From NCBI RefSeq assembly GCF_031844685.1, contig NZ_CP134605.1, positions 3,244,001 to 3,308,000 of the forward strand: DNA of 64,000 nt. Reading direction: 5' to 3'. The DNA is from Streptomyces sp. ITFR-21 (GTDB taxonomy: Bacteria; Actinomycetota; Actinomycetes; Streptomycetales; Streptomycetaceae). A program made the translations under genes and the position numbers. Below the pieces are notes generated by a model. It made no database searches, had not been told where the DNA came from, and saw only the letters and a program-made list of their open reading frames with translations. Of this stretch, positions 35,032-41,783 are shown piece by piece. Each line of letters opens with the position of its first letter. Position 1 is the first letter of the stretch.

Positions 35032-35980
35032 ATGACAGTAACCCCAGGTGAACCGGCGGCTCTGTACTGCCGGATATCCCAGGCGGACGACGACGACCAG
35101 ACCGGCGTCGACCGCCAAGAGCGGATCTGCCGGGAGATCGCCGAGCGCCGGGGGCTGGTCATCGACCCCAGCCACGTCTTCGTGGACAACAGCCGCTCGG
35201 CCTGGCGGCGCAACCGCAAGCGGCCGGGCTGGGACCAGCTCCTCGAAAGCGCCCACCGCCGGGAGTTCCGGCACATCATCGCCTACCACCCCGACCGCCT
35301 GATGCGGCAGCCGCGAGACCTCGAAGAACCGCTCCAGGTCTCGGACGACCACCAGATCCTGCTCCACGGCGAAGCCAACCGACGGAACCTCTCCGACCCC
35401 GACGACCGCTTCATCCTGCGCATCGAGGTCGCCCACGCCTGCCGTTCCTCGGACGACACCTCTGGCCGCCTGAAGGCGGCGCTCAAGAAGCGGGCCGAGA
35501 CCGGCCTCCCGCACTCTGGTAAAACGCCAGCTCCGATACGAGCCTGACGGCATGACCATCCGCGAGGACGAGGCCGCGATCGTCCGCGAGGTCTTCGACC
35601 GCTGCCTGAAGGGCCGGAGCCCGAGCGCCATCGCGCTCGGCCTCCACAAGCGCCACATCACAACCGACTACGGCAAGGAATGGTTGCAGGGCACCGTCCG
35701 GGCCCTCTTCGACTCGCAACACGTCGCCGGCATCCGCATGCACCGAGGCGAAGAGGTCGGTCCGGGCAAGTGGCCCGCGATCATCGAGCCGGGCGTCGTC
35801 GAGCGCTGGTTCGCCGAGCTGACCTGCCGCAAACCTCGCCGCTCGGCCCACCGCAGCGTCATCGAGCTCGAACGGGACATCCGCGGCTGGATCAACGAGT
35901 GGAACAAGAACCCCAGGCCGTTCGTCTGGACGAAGACCGCCGACGACATCCTCGACACCCTCGCCGCATACTGCACATGA
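35032..35980 (+). pseudogene. Serine recombinase, frameshifted, with IS630 transposase tail
   Basis: N-terminal resolvase domain with catalytic Ser in ALYCRISQ (about residue 13), DRQERICREIAERRG and HPDRLMRQPRDLE. The first frame ends at a TGA at 35545-35547 after GLPHSGKT. The recombinase domain continues one frame over (RQLRYEPDGMTIREDEAAIVREVF...). Removing one A from AAAA at 35521-35524 restores a single frame. From about 35845 the sequence changes to ERDIRGWINEWNKNP and FVWTKTADDILDTLAAYC, the C-terminus of IS630 transposases. The recombinase C-terminal coiled-coil and zinc parts are thus lost. ATG 35032 has GAGG 8 nt upstream. Confidence 0.82.
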
Positions 35981-36239
35981 ATTAACGACTCAGGATACTA
36001 GCGCTCGCCGGATCTGATCGTGGCTGGCCCCAAGGCACTTCGAGTGAGCAGGTCACGTGCGATAGGTGAACGCGGCTTGACTGGGACCACTCTGGTCACT
36101 GACCGGACGGTGGGGAAGCGGTCGCCGGCCGTGATGGCGGCAGGCAGCCCGGTGCGGACCGTGATCCGGCGGATGGACGCTACTGGCGACGGCAGGAGCG
36201 TCCTGTCACCTGGATATACGACCCCGTAGGCTCGGCCGT
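35981..36239. other. Spacer after recombinase remnant; promoter of intact LLM gene
   Basis: 259 bp, no gene. A TAGGCT -10-like element at about 36227 leaves a very short leader before ATG 36240. GACCA-CTC-TGGTC forms a small palindrome near 36090. The part next to the recombinase may be IS630 end sequence. Confidence 0.4.
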
Positions 36240-37145
36240 ATGAGCCTGCGTCTAAGCACTGTGATCCTGCCGATCTACCGCTGGAATGGGCAGGGCCGGG
36301 AGGTGTGGAAGCGGGCCGAGGCGCTGGGGTTCCACGCCGCTTACACCTACGACCACCTGTCGTGGCGGGTGCCTTTCCGGGACCGGATCTGGTTCGGAGC
36401 CATCCCGACGCTGACCGCCGCGGCCGGCGTGACGGACCGCATGCGCTTGGGAACCCTCGTAACCTCCCCTAATTTCCGCCACCCGGTGCCGTTCGCGAAA
36501 GAGCTGATGACGCTGGACGACGTCAGCGACGGGCGGCTGACACTCGGGATCGGGGCCGGCGGAACCGGGTTCGACGCCGAGGTGCTCGGACAGCAGCCCT
36601 GGTCGCCGAAGGAGCGCGCCGACCGGTTCGCCGAGTTCGTGGAGCTCCTCGACCGGCTGCTCGTCCAGGACGACACCACCTCCGACGGTCGCTTCTACTC
36701 CGCAATCGAGGCCCGCGACATCCCCGGCTGCGTGCAGAGCCCCCGCCTGCCGTTCGCCGTGGCCGCCACCGGCCCGCGCGGCATGCGACTCGCCGCGAAG
36801 TACGGCCAGGCATGGGTGACCACAGGGGACCCGAGCGTGTTCGAGGAGGGCACCCCGGAGCAGTCCCTCGCCGCCGTCCGCGACCAGGCCGAACGTGTCT
36901 CCGCGGCCCTCGCCGCCGAGGGCCGCGACCCGGCCGATGTGCCGAAGATCTTCCTCACCGGCTTCACCCCCGCGTACGCCGAGCCCTTCACCTCGGTCAA
37001 TGCTTTCGTGGACTTCGCCGGACGCCACGCGGAGGCCGGCATCGACGAGATCGTGCTGCACTGGCCGGTGGCCGGCACGATCTTCGGCCACGACCCCGCC
37101 GTCTTCGAGCGGATCGCCACCGACGCTCCGCCGCAGCTCAGCTGA
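36240..37145 (+). CDS. LLM-class F420-dependent oxidoreductase (intact copy)
   Basis: 301-aa luciferase-like monooxygenase-fold enzyme, probably F420-dependent. Visible are MSLRLSTVILPIYRWNGQG, HAAYTYDHLSW, TLVTSPNFRHP, DDVSDGRLTLGIGAGG and AATGPRGMRLAAKYGQAWVTTG, a full-length barrel. It is inside the integrated element and closely parallels the split gene whose attB was used. Codons 70-80, which correspond to attB, contain a cluster of codons rare here (TTG, GGA, GTA, CCT, AAT). ATG 36240. It could be cargo that restores the disrupted function or a pre-existing second copy. Confidence 0.9.
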   Translation: MSLRLSTVILPIYRWNGQGREVWKRAEALGFHAAYTYDHLSWRVPFRDRIWFGAIPTLTAAAGVTDRMRLGTLVTSPNFRHPVPFAKELMTLDDVSDGRLTLGIGAGGTGFDAEVLGQQPWSPKERADRFAEFVELLDRLLVQDDTTSDGRFYSAIEARDIPGCVQSPRLPFAVAATGPRGMRLAAKYGQAWVTTGDPSVFEEGTPEQSLAAVRDQAERVSAALAAEGRDPADVPKIFLTGFTPAYAEPFTSVNAFVDFAGRHAEAGIDEIVLHWPVAGTIFGHDPAVFERIATDAPPQLS

Positions 37146-37260
37146 TTCGCCCCACCGTCGTCACCGGCTCCGATCCACGGTCCGGCCCGCCCTGAAAGGT
37201 CCGCCACCACAGGTGGTCGTAGGCGTAGGCGGCCTGGAACCCCCGTACCTCGGCTCCCGC
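37146..37260 (-). pseudogene. LLM oxidoreductase fragment (N-terminal region)
   Basis: Minus-strand reading GFQAAYAYDHLWWRTFQGGP... matches residues about 28-50 of the LLM protein (GFHAAYTYDHLSWR). It then degenerates and ends in TGA directly beside the stop of the intact LLM gene. There is no start codon and no further LLM sequence upstream. Confidence 0.7.
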
Positions 37261-37365
37261 ACTCGACCAAGTGCGGGCTCCAGGCACTCGGTGCCGGCGG
37301 CAATCGTTCGGGGAAGCGGACGACGGGACTTGCATGCGCTCGCTACCGTGGCGAAAGTGAGCACA

Positions 37366-37671
37366 ATGAGCACCGCCGAACTGGACGCGCTGATCGAGGA
37401 AGCGACGGTTGACACGTACGACGCGATCGAGGCGGTCAACGGGTTCCTGGCCGTCATCGACGAACACCTGGCGGTCCCGTTCTCCACGACCGTCCTGGGC
37501 GTCGAGGTGAAGGTGGTCAAGGTCGATCTCACGAGCGACTTCCGTGTGGTTGCTCGTTGCGTCCGGGAGGGGCACCAGCTGGACGTCGGCTTGCTGGAAC
37601 TTCCCCTGCCGGTGCCGCCTCCGGATGGGGCGCATTGGGTCGAGGCGTATCGGCGCTGGTCCGGCTGTTGA
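37366..37671 (+). CDS. Small conserved hypothetical protein
   Basis: 101-aa protein beginning MSTAELDALIEEATVDTYDAIEAVNGF and ending WVEAYRRWSGC. Similar Streptomyces proteins are often labelled calcium-binding, but no EF-hand or other metal motif is visible here. Composition is acidic at the N-terminus with a mixed beta/alpha pattern (TTVLGVEVKVVKVDL). ATG 37366 or GTG 37357 may be the start; neither has a strong ribosome binding site. It is within the integrated element, followed 42 bp later by a truncated gene. Confidence 0.68.
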   Translation: MSTAELDALIEEATVDTYDAIEAVNGFLAVIDEHLAVPFSTTVLGVEVKVVKVDLTSDFRVVARCVREGHQLDVGLLELPLPVPPPDGAHWVEAYRRWSGC

Positions 37672-37713
37672 GCAAGTGGACCTGGACGAAAGCCGCAGCG
37701 GATCGGAGCGCGA

Positions 37714-38053
37714 CATGAACACCTTCCCAGATCTCCCACATGTCCTGCGGCGCAGCACCGAACTGAAGGAAGAACTCGTCGCGTTCGGGGAGAGCCGTGT
37801 CTTCGAGCGATTTTTCACCCCCCTCCTGTCGGAGGCCAGCGGCCCTGACGGCATGGTGGACGAAGCGACCGCGATCAGCGTCATCGACCACTTCCTGCTG
37901 CAGTACCGCCTGCCGGACGGCAACACGGTCGCCGACCGCTTCGTCGCCCGGCGGACGGCCCTGACCGATAGGAGTCGATCGCGCCTCTGCCGATCCGCCG
38001 GCTGGCCGCCGCACACCCACAGACCGTCGACGCGGTATGCCGGAGACTTCTGA
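37714..38053 (+). pseudogene. Truncated hypothetical gene (N-terminus only)
   Basis: ATG 37714 opens MNTFPDLPHVLRRSTELKEELVAFG and FERFFTPLLSE..., a conserved-looking start up to DRFVARRTALTD near 37968. After that the frame turns into Arg/Ser/Pro-rich nonsense and stops at 38053. The sequence change coincides with the beginning of another gene fragment in a different frame. The family function is unknown to me. Confidence 0.6.
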
Positions 38054-38196
38054 GAAAACCCGGCTTCACCTGGAGCGAGCACGGTGACGCACTACTCCGC
38101 CGACGCAAGCCCTGGTACTACGAGAACGAGCCGCGCCCCGGAGTGTCCGTGATCGGCGACCGGCTCAGTGAGCTGCTCCGCGTCGCGCCACGTTGA
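37972..38196 (+). pseudogene. C-terminal gene fragment without start
   Basis: An open frame after a TAG at 37969-37971 reads LPIRRLAAAHPQTVDAVCRR, LLRKPGFTWSEHGDALLRRR and KPWYYENEPRPGVSVIGDRL to a TGA at 38194-38196. The amino-acid pattern looks like real protein, but no start codon exists. It is probably the tail of a gene whose front was deleted when it was joined to the preceding truncated gene. Confidence 0.55.
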
Positions 38197-38278
38197 GCGC
38201 GTGCGCGAGAGCGTTGCCGGACACCAGCACACATAGGGCCCTCCCTTGTGCACGTCTTACCAGGTCAGCCCGTGATGC

Positions 38279-38297
38279 ATGAACGAGGTTTGACCGA
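38279..38297. other. attR of the integrated element
   Basis: Element half-site ATGAACGAGG (38279-38288) and core CGA (38295-38297). To the right, LLM coding sequence resumes on the minus strand. Confidence 0.75.
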
Positions 38298-38510
38298 CGT
38301 CACCAACGTCACCAGCCGCATCCGCCCCGTCACCCCCGCGGCAGCGGTCAGCGTCGGCACCGCCCCGGACCACGGGCCGTCCCGGAAGGTCCGCCACGAC
38401 AGGTGATCGTAGGTGTACGCGGCGTGGAAGCCGGGTTCTTCGGCCCGCCGCCGGACCTTCTGCCCGTCGCCCCACCGGCGGATGGGGAGGACAGCGGTAC
38501 TCAAGCGCAT
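38295..38510 (-). pseudogene. LLM oxidoreductase, N-terminal 72 codons of the split gene
   Basis: ATG 38510 opens MRLSTAVLPIRRWGDGQ, then HAAYTYDHLSWRTF and GRMRLVTLVTS, ending at the TCG core of attR. Past the core the frame reads element sequence (VKPRSCITG) and stops. Together with 34288-34979 this makes one gene of about 301 codons, the same length as the intact paralogue. Confidence 0.87.
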
Positions 38511-38669
38511 CCGATGACGGTTCGCGCGCGTAGGCGGAGCCCCGGACCGCTCGGACGGCACGGGCCTGTACGCCCGGCCGGGGCGGAGGAGCCCCTACGG
38601 GTGGGAGGCGTGCCTACGGGCGCGGAGGCGTGCCTACGACGGCCGCGCAGGGAAGGATTATCATCGGAC

Positions 38670-38692
38670 GTAGACATCGCATGTAGACATCG
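38670..38692. promoter_or_regulatory. Direct repeat GTAGACATCG x2 before the MFS gene
   Basis: Copies at 38670-38679 and 38683-38692, 13 bp apart. They generate overlapping ACAT-CGC-ATGT and ATGT-AG-ACAT palindromes. The site is 37 bp before the MFS start, a plausible operator for the TetR protein encoded downstream. Confidence 0.5.
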
Positions 38693-38728
38693 GGCAGTGA
38701 TCCTTCAAGCCGCCCTGTGAGGAGCGAG

Positions 38729-40234
38729 ATGGAGTCGGCACGGGCGCGGGCGCTGGTTCCCTGCTTGGCATTCGTCTGCCTGGTCACGGCGGTGATCGGC
38801 AGCCTCGGAGCCCCACTGATCCCCTCCATCGCGGTGATGGACCACGTGTCGGTGACCGACGCGCAGTGGTCGCTCACGATCACACAACTGCTGGCGGCGG
38901 TGGCGACCCCGGTGATGGGGCGGCTCGGCGACGGACCGCACCGCAGGACCGTGATCGTCGGCGCGCTCGTGCTGGTGGTCGTCGGCTGCGTGCTGGCCGC
39001 GCTGCCGCTGGGCTTTGCGACGCTGCTGGTGGGCCGTGCGCTTCAGGGCATCGGGCTGGGGCTTACACCGCTGACCATCGCCGTGGCCCGGGACGTGCTG
39101 CCCGTCAAGCGGGCCGTGCCGGTGATAGCGCTGCTTTCCATAACAGCGGTGACAGGCGTGGGCCTGGGTTATCCGCTCACCGGTCTGGTGGCCCAGTGGG
39201 GGGGCGTGCGGGCTGCCTACTGGCTCGGGGCGGTGGCCAGCGTGCTGGGCCTGGCCGCTGCGGCGTGGGCCGTGCCGGCCGCACGGCACCGGGCCCGCAC
39301 TCCGCTGGACGTCCTCGGAGCGGTACTGCTGGCCACCGGCACCGCGTCGCTGCTGGTGGCGATCAGCGAAGGCGAGAGCTGGGGGTGGGTCTCCCCGCGT
39401 GTCGACGGCATGATCGTCGCGTCCGTGCTGCTGTTCACCGTGTGGGTGGTGTGGGAACTGCGAACCGCTCATCCGCTGGTCGCGCTGCGCTGGGTGCGTG
39501 ACAGCTCGGTGATGACCGCGAGCGCGGCGGCCGTCCTGGCCGGTGTGGGCATGTACCTGCTGCTGTCCACCGTGACCAGGCTGGTCCAGACGCCCGCCTC
39601 GACAGGCTACGGGCTGGGGCAGACGGTGGTCGTGGCCGGCCTGGCGCTGACCCCCTTCTCCGTGGGCAGCTTCCTGGCCAACCGGCTCACTCCGGTACTG
39701 GTGCGCCGGACCTCGCCGCGAACCGTGCTTCCGATGAGCTGCCTGATCCTGCTCGCCGCGATGGCGATGTTCACCTCGTGGCGGGAGAACATGACGCAGA
39801 TCATGGTGGTCATGTTCGTCGCCGGCCTGGGCGTCGGTATCATCTTCGCGGTGATTCCCGGCTTCCTCGTCCGCGCGGTGCCGTCCCACGAGACCGGCAG
39901 CGCGATGAGCTTCAACCAGGTGCTGCGGTACATCGGCTACGCGGTCGGCAGCGCGTTGAGCGCGGCCGTGCTGCAAGGGCACACCCATGCGGGGGCGGCG
40001 TACCCCGCCTCCAGCGGCTACACCACCGTGGGACTGCTCAGCTGCGTCGTCTGGCTCGCCAGCGCGGTGGTGGCCGTGCTCGTGCCACTGCGCCGCGGCG
40101 GCAGGCGGACAAGCACGACCGTCCCGTCCCGGGAACACGCAGGGTCGGTGGCGGAGGCCACACCGCCGTCGTCGGGGCCGGGGCCGGGGCCGGGGCCGGT
40201 ATTGAGCGGACTCGACGAAAGGTCCGCGGAATGA
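38729..40234 (+). CDS. MFS drug/metabolite exporter (DHA2-like)
   Basis: 501-aa transporter with about 14 hydrophobic helices. Motif A is GRLGDGPHRRTVIVGALV after helix 2, and motif C-like GVGLGYPLTGLVAQWGG is in helix 5. These are typical of proton-antiport exporters. The C-terminus is a Gly/Pro/Ser-rich tail. ATG 38729 has AGGAG just upstream; GTG 38717 is an alternative. The stop overlaps the TetR start (ATGA), so pump and repressor are made together. The substrate is unknown. Confidence 0.92.
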   Translation: MESARARALVPCLAFVCLVTAVIGSLGAPLIPSIAVMDHVSVTDAQWSLTITQLLAAVATPVMGRLGDGPHRRTVIVGALVLVVVGCVLAALPLGFATLLVGRALQGIGLGLTPLTIAVARDVLPVKRAVPVIALLSITAVTGVGLGYPLTGLVAQWGGVRAAYWLGAVASVLGLAAAAWAVPAARHRARTPLDVLGAVLLATGTASLLVAISEGESWGWVSPRVDGMIVASVLLFTVWVVWELRTAHPLVALRWVRDSSVMTASAAAVLAGVGMYLLLSTVTRLVQTPASTGYGLGQTVVVAGLALTPFSVGSFLANRLTPVLVRRTSPRTVLPMSCLILLAAMAMFTSWRENMTQIMVVMFVAGLGVGIIFAVIPGFLVRAVPSHETGSAMSFNQVLRYIGYAVGSALSAAVLQGHTHAGAAYPASSGYTTVGLLSCVVWLASAVVAVLVPLRRGGRRTSTTVPSREHAGSVAEATPPSSGPGPGPGPVLSGLDERSAE

Positions 40235-40848
40235 GCGCGACGACCCCGGCTGAAGCGGGCCAGCCGAAACGGGACGCCGCAGGCAGCCGCGACAGGCTGC
40301 TGAAGGCCGCGAGCGAACTGTTCGCCGAGCACGGCTACGACCGCACCACCGCGCGGGCCATCGGCAGGCGCGCCGGTGTCGACCCGGCGATGATCGCCCG
40401 CTACTTCGGTGGCAAGGCCCAGCTCTACATCGCCACGCTCCGTACCGGCGACGGCTCCGTCGAGATCGTCGACCTGCTCGACCCCGGCCGGCTCGCGGTC
40501 ATTCTCGACCTCACCCGGCGGCACGGTCCCAACCCCGTCTACCAAGTCGCCGTCCGCCCCCACGAGGACCCGGCCGGCCAGCTGGCCACCCGCGCCGAGC
40601 TCCACCGCCGCGTGGTCGAACCACTGCGCCGCCGCCTTTCGGCAGAAGGCGCGGACCAGCCGGAACTGCGCGCCGAACTCATCTCCGCCGCCTTCATCGG
40701 CGTCGTCCTGGCCCGCGGTTCCGGTGCCTTCGACCACCTCTCCGACGCATCGGACGAGCGATTGGGCGCGCTGCTCCTGGAAATGCTGTCTCCTGGACCC
40801 CCACGGCCGAAGCGAGCGGGCGGCCGGAAGTCCGGTACCGCCGACTGA
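40231..40848 (+). CDS. TetR-family repressor
   Basis: 205-aa regulator. The TetR helix-turn-helix is residues about 18-64 (RDRLLKAASELFAEHGYDRTTARAIGRRAGVDPAMIARYFGGKAQLY). The C-terminal ligand domain resembles TetR_C members linked to exporters. Start ATG 40231 overlaps the MFS stop. It is expected to repress the MFS-tetR operon through the repeat at 38670-38692 (inference). Confidence 0.92.
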   Translation: MSATTPAEAGQPKRDAAGSRDRLLKAASELFAEHGYDRTTARAIGRRAGVDPAMIARYFGGKAQLYIATLRTGDGSVEIVDLLDPGRLAVILDLTRRHGPNPVYQVAVRPHEDPAGQLATRAELHRRVVEPLRRRLSAEGADQPELRAELISAAFIGVVLARGSGAFDHLSDASDERLGALLLEMLSPGPPRPKRAGGRKSGTAD

Positions 40849-40875
40849 GTGGCCGCAGCGGTGGCCGTGGCTGCG

Positions 40876-40942
40876 GGGGATCGCCCCGAACCACGTCCGG
40901 TCCTGGAGATTCCGTCAGCACAGGTGGTCGTGTGTGCGCGCC
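40876..40942 (-). pseudogene. Short degenerate LLM fragment
   Basis: The minus strand reads ARTHDHLC, a TGA, then RNLQDRTWFGAIP. This parallels AYTYDHLSWR-PFRDRIWFGAIP of the intact LLM protein. About 67 bp, clearly decayed. Confidence 0.55.
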
Positions 40943-41126
40943 GAGAGCCGGGTGGGGCCGCCGTCGGCGAGCAGCCGCAGGGCGAGGAGGGCGCCGCTCG
41001 CAACGGGTGTCCCGAGGTCCGCACGCCGGCTTCGCGGTTCCGCCGGTCAGGGCGCGTAACCCTGGTGGAGGCGACGGCGGTGCGCGTCCTGCCGCCGGAG
41101 CAGGCGCCGCGTCCGCGCTGGACCAG

Positions 41127-41169
41127 GCATCGCCTCCGCGCTGGACCAGCCATCGTGTGGAGGCGATGC
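41127..41169. terminator. Inverted repeat between convergent tetR and EF-hand genes
   Basis: GCATCGCCTCC (41127-41137) pairs perfectly with GGAGGCGATGC (41159-41169), loop 21 nt. A 15-bp direct repeat TCCGCGCTGGACCAG overlaps it (41112 and 41135). It probably terminates transcription from both sides. The rest of the 40849-41219 gap contains only the LLM fragment. Confidence 0.55.
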
Positions 41170-41219
41170 GCGCGTCAACGCGTCCGGCGGCTGGCTCGGC
41201 CCGGCGTGCGGTCAGGCGT

Positions 41220-41783
41220 TCAGGCCACGGGTCCGTAGAGCCAGTTGCCCGCCGCCTCGGGCTCGGGGCTGATGTAGTACTGGCGGATGGCGACGAGGAG
41301 CTCGTCGACGCTCAACTTGCCGTCCCCGTCCGCGTCCAGTTTCCGGAACGCGGTGGCCCGACCGGCGGGCGCGGTGCCGAACACCTCCTGCCATGCCTGG
41401 AACTCGCTCTCGTCGACCTCCCCGTCGCCGTCGGTGTCGAGCAGCGCGCAGATCGCCTTGGCCAGGGGGAGCAGGGACTCGTCGAAGCCCCCGGAGGGAG
41501 TGACGAACGCGCCGGTCATACCGGTGCGGTACTCCTCGGGGGAGATCTTCTGGTCGCCGTCCAGGTCGGTGGCGACCACCAGGGCGTCCCAGAAGCGGGC
41601 CAACCCGTCCATCAGAGCGGTGCCTTTGGGGGAGGTGGCGGGCTCACCGAACTTCGCCAGGAGCTGGGAGCCGAGCGTGAGCAGGTCCTCGTGGTCGATC
41701 GAGCCGCTGCCGTCCGTGTCGAAATGCCCGAAGCAGACGTCGATCTTGCGGTGGAGCAGCGGGGTGCCGGAAAACGTGGTCAC
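41220..41783 (-). CDS. Four-EF-hand calcium-binding protein
   Basis: 187-aa calerythrin-like protein. EF loops start at Asp22 (DTDGSGSIDHED), Asp73 (DLDGDQKISPEE), Asp116 (DTDGDGEVDESE) and Asp150 (DADGDGKLSVDE). Loops 2-4 are canonical with Glu12; loop 1 has Asp at position 12, which usually favours Mg. No signal peptide, so it is a cytosolic Ca sensor or buffer. GTG 41783 overlaps the stop of the upstream aldehyde dehydrogenase (GTGA), so the two are translated together; a functional link is inferred. Confidence 0.93.
   Translation of the reverse strand: MTTFSGTPLLHRKIDVCFGHFDTDGSGSIDHEDLLTLGSQLLAKFGEPATSPKGTALMDGLARFWDALVVATDLDGDQKISPEEYRTGMTGAFVTPSGGFDESLLPLAKAICALLDTDGDGEVDESEFQAWQEVFGTAPAGRATAFRKLDADGDGKLSVDELLVAIRQYYISPEPEAAGNWLYGPVA

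Larger units (their letters stand above)
34977..38297. mobile_element. Small serine-integrase element inserted in an LLM gene
   Basis: About 3.32 kb lie between the two halves of the LLM gene. Both junctions share TCG (coding strand; CGA at 34977-34979 and 38295-38297). Joining the outer flanks restores an uninterrupted L-V-T-L-V-T-S-P-N-F-R-H-P-V reading. Joining the inner flanks gives a dyad with arms ATGAACGAGG and CCTCGTTCAT 16 nt apart, centred on the dinucleotide TC. This is the expected structure of a large-serine-recombinase attP. A recombinase gene begins 55 bp inside the left end. Internal content is decayed, so the element is probably immobile. Confidence 0.82.

Noticed and set aside
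36020..36229. 69-codon ORF after the recombinase
   Set aside because: No ribosome binding site or family; it overlaps the promoter of the intact LLM gene.
34987..38288. Terminal inverted repeats of a classical insertion sequence
   Set aside because: The 10-bp repeats lie inside, not at, the junctions. With the TCG core they form one attP dyad, and no target duplication typical of DDE transposons is seen.
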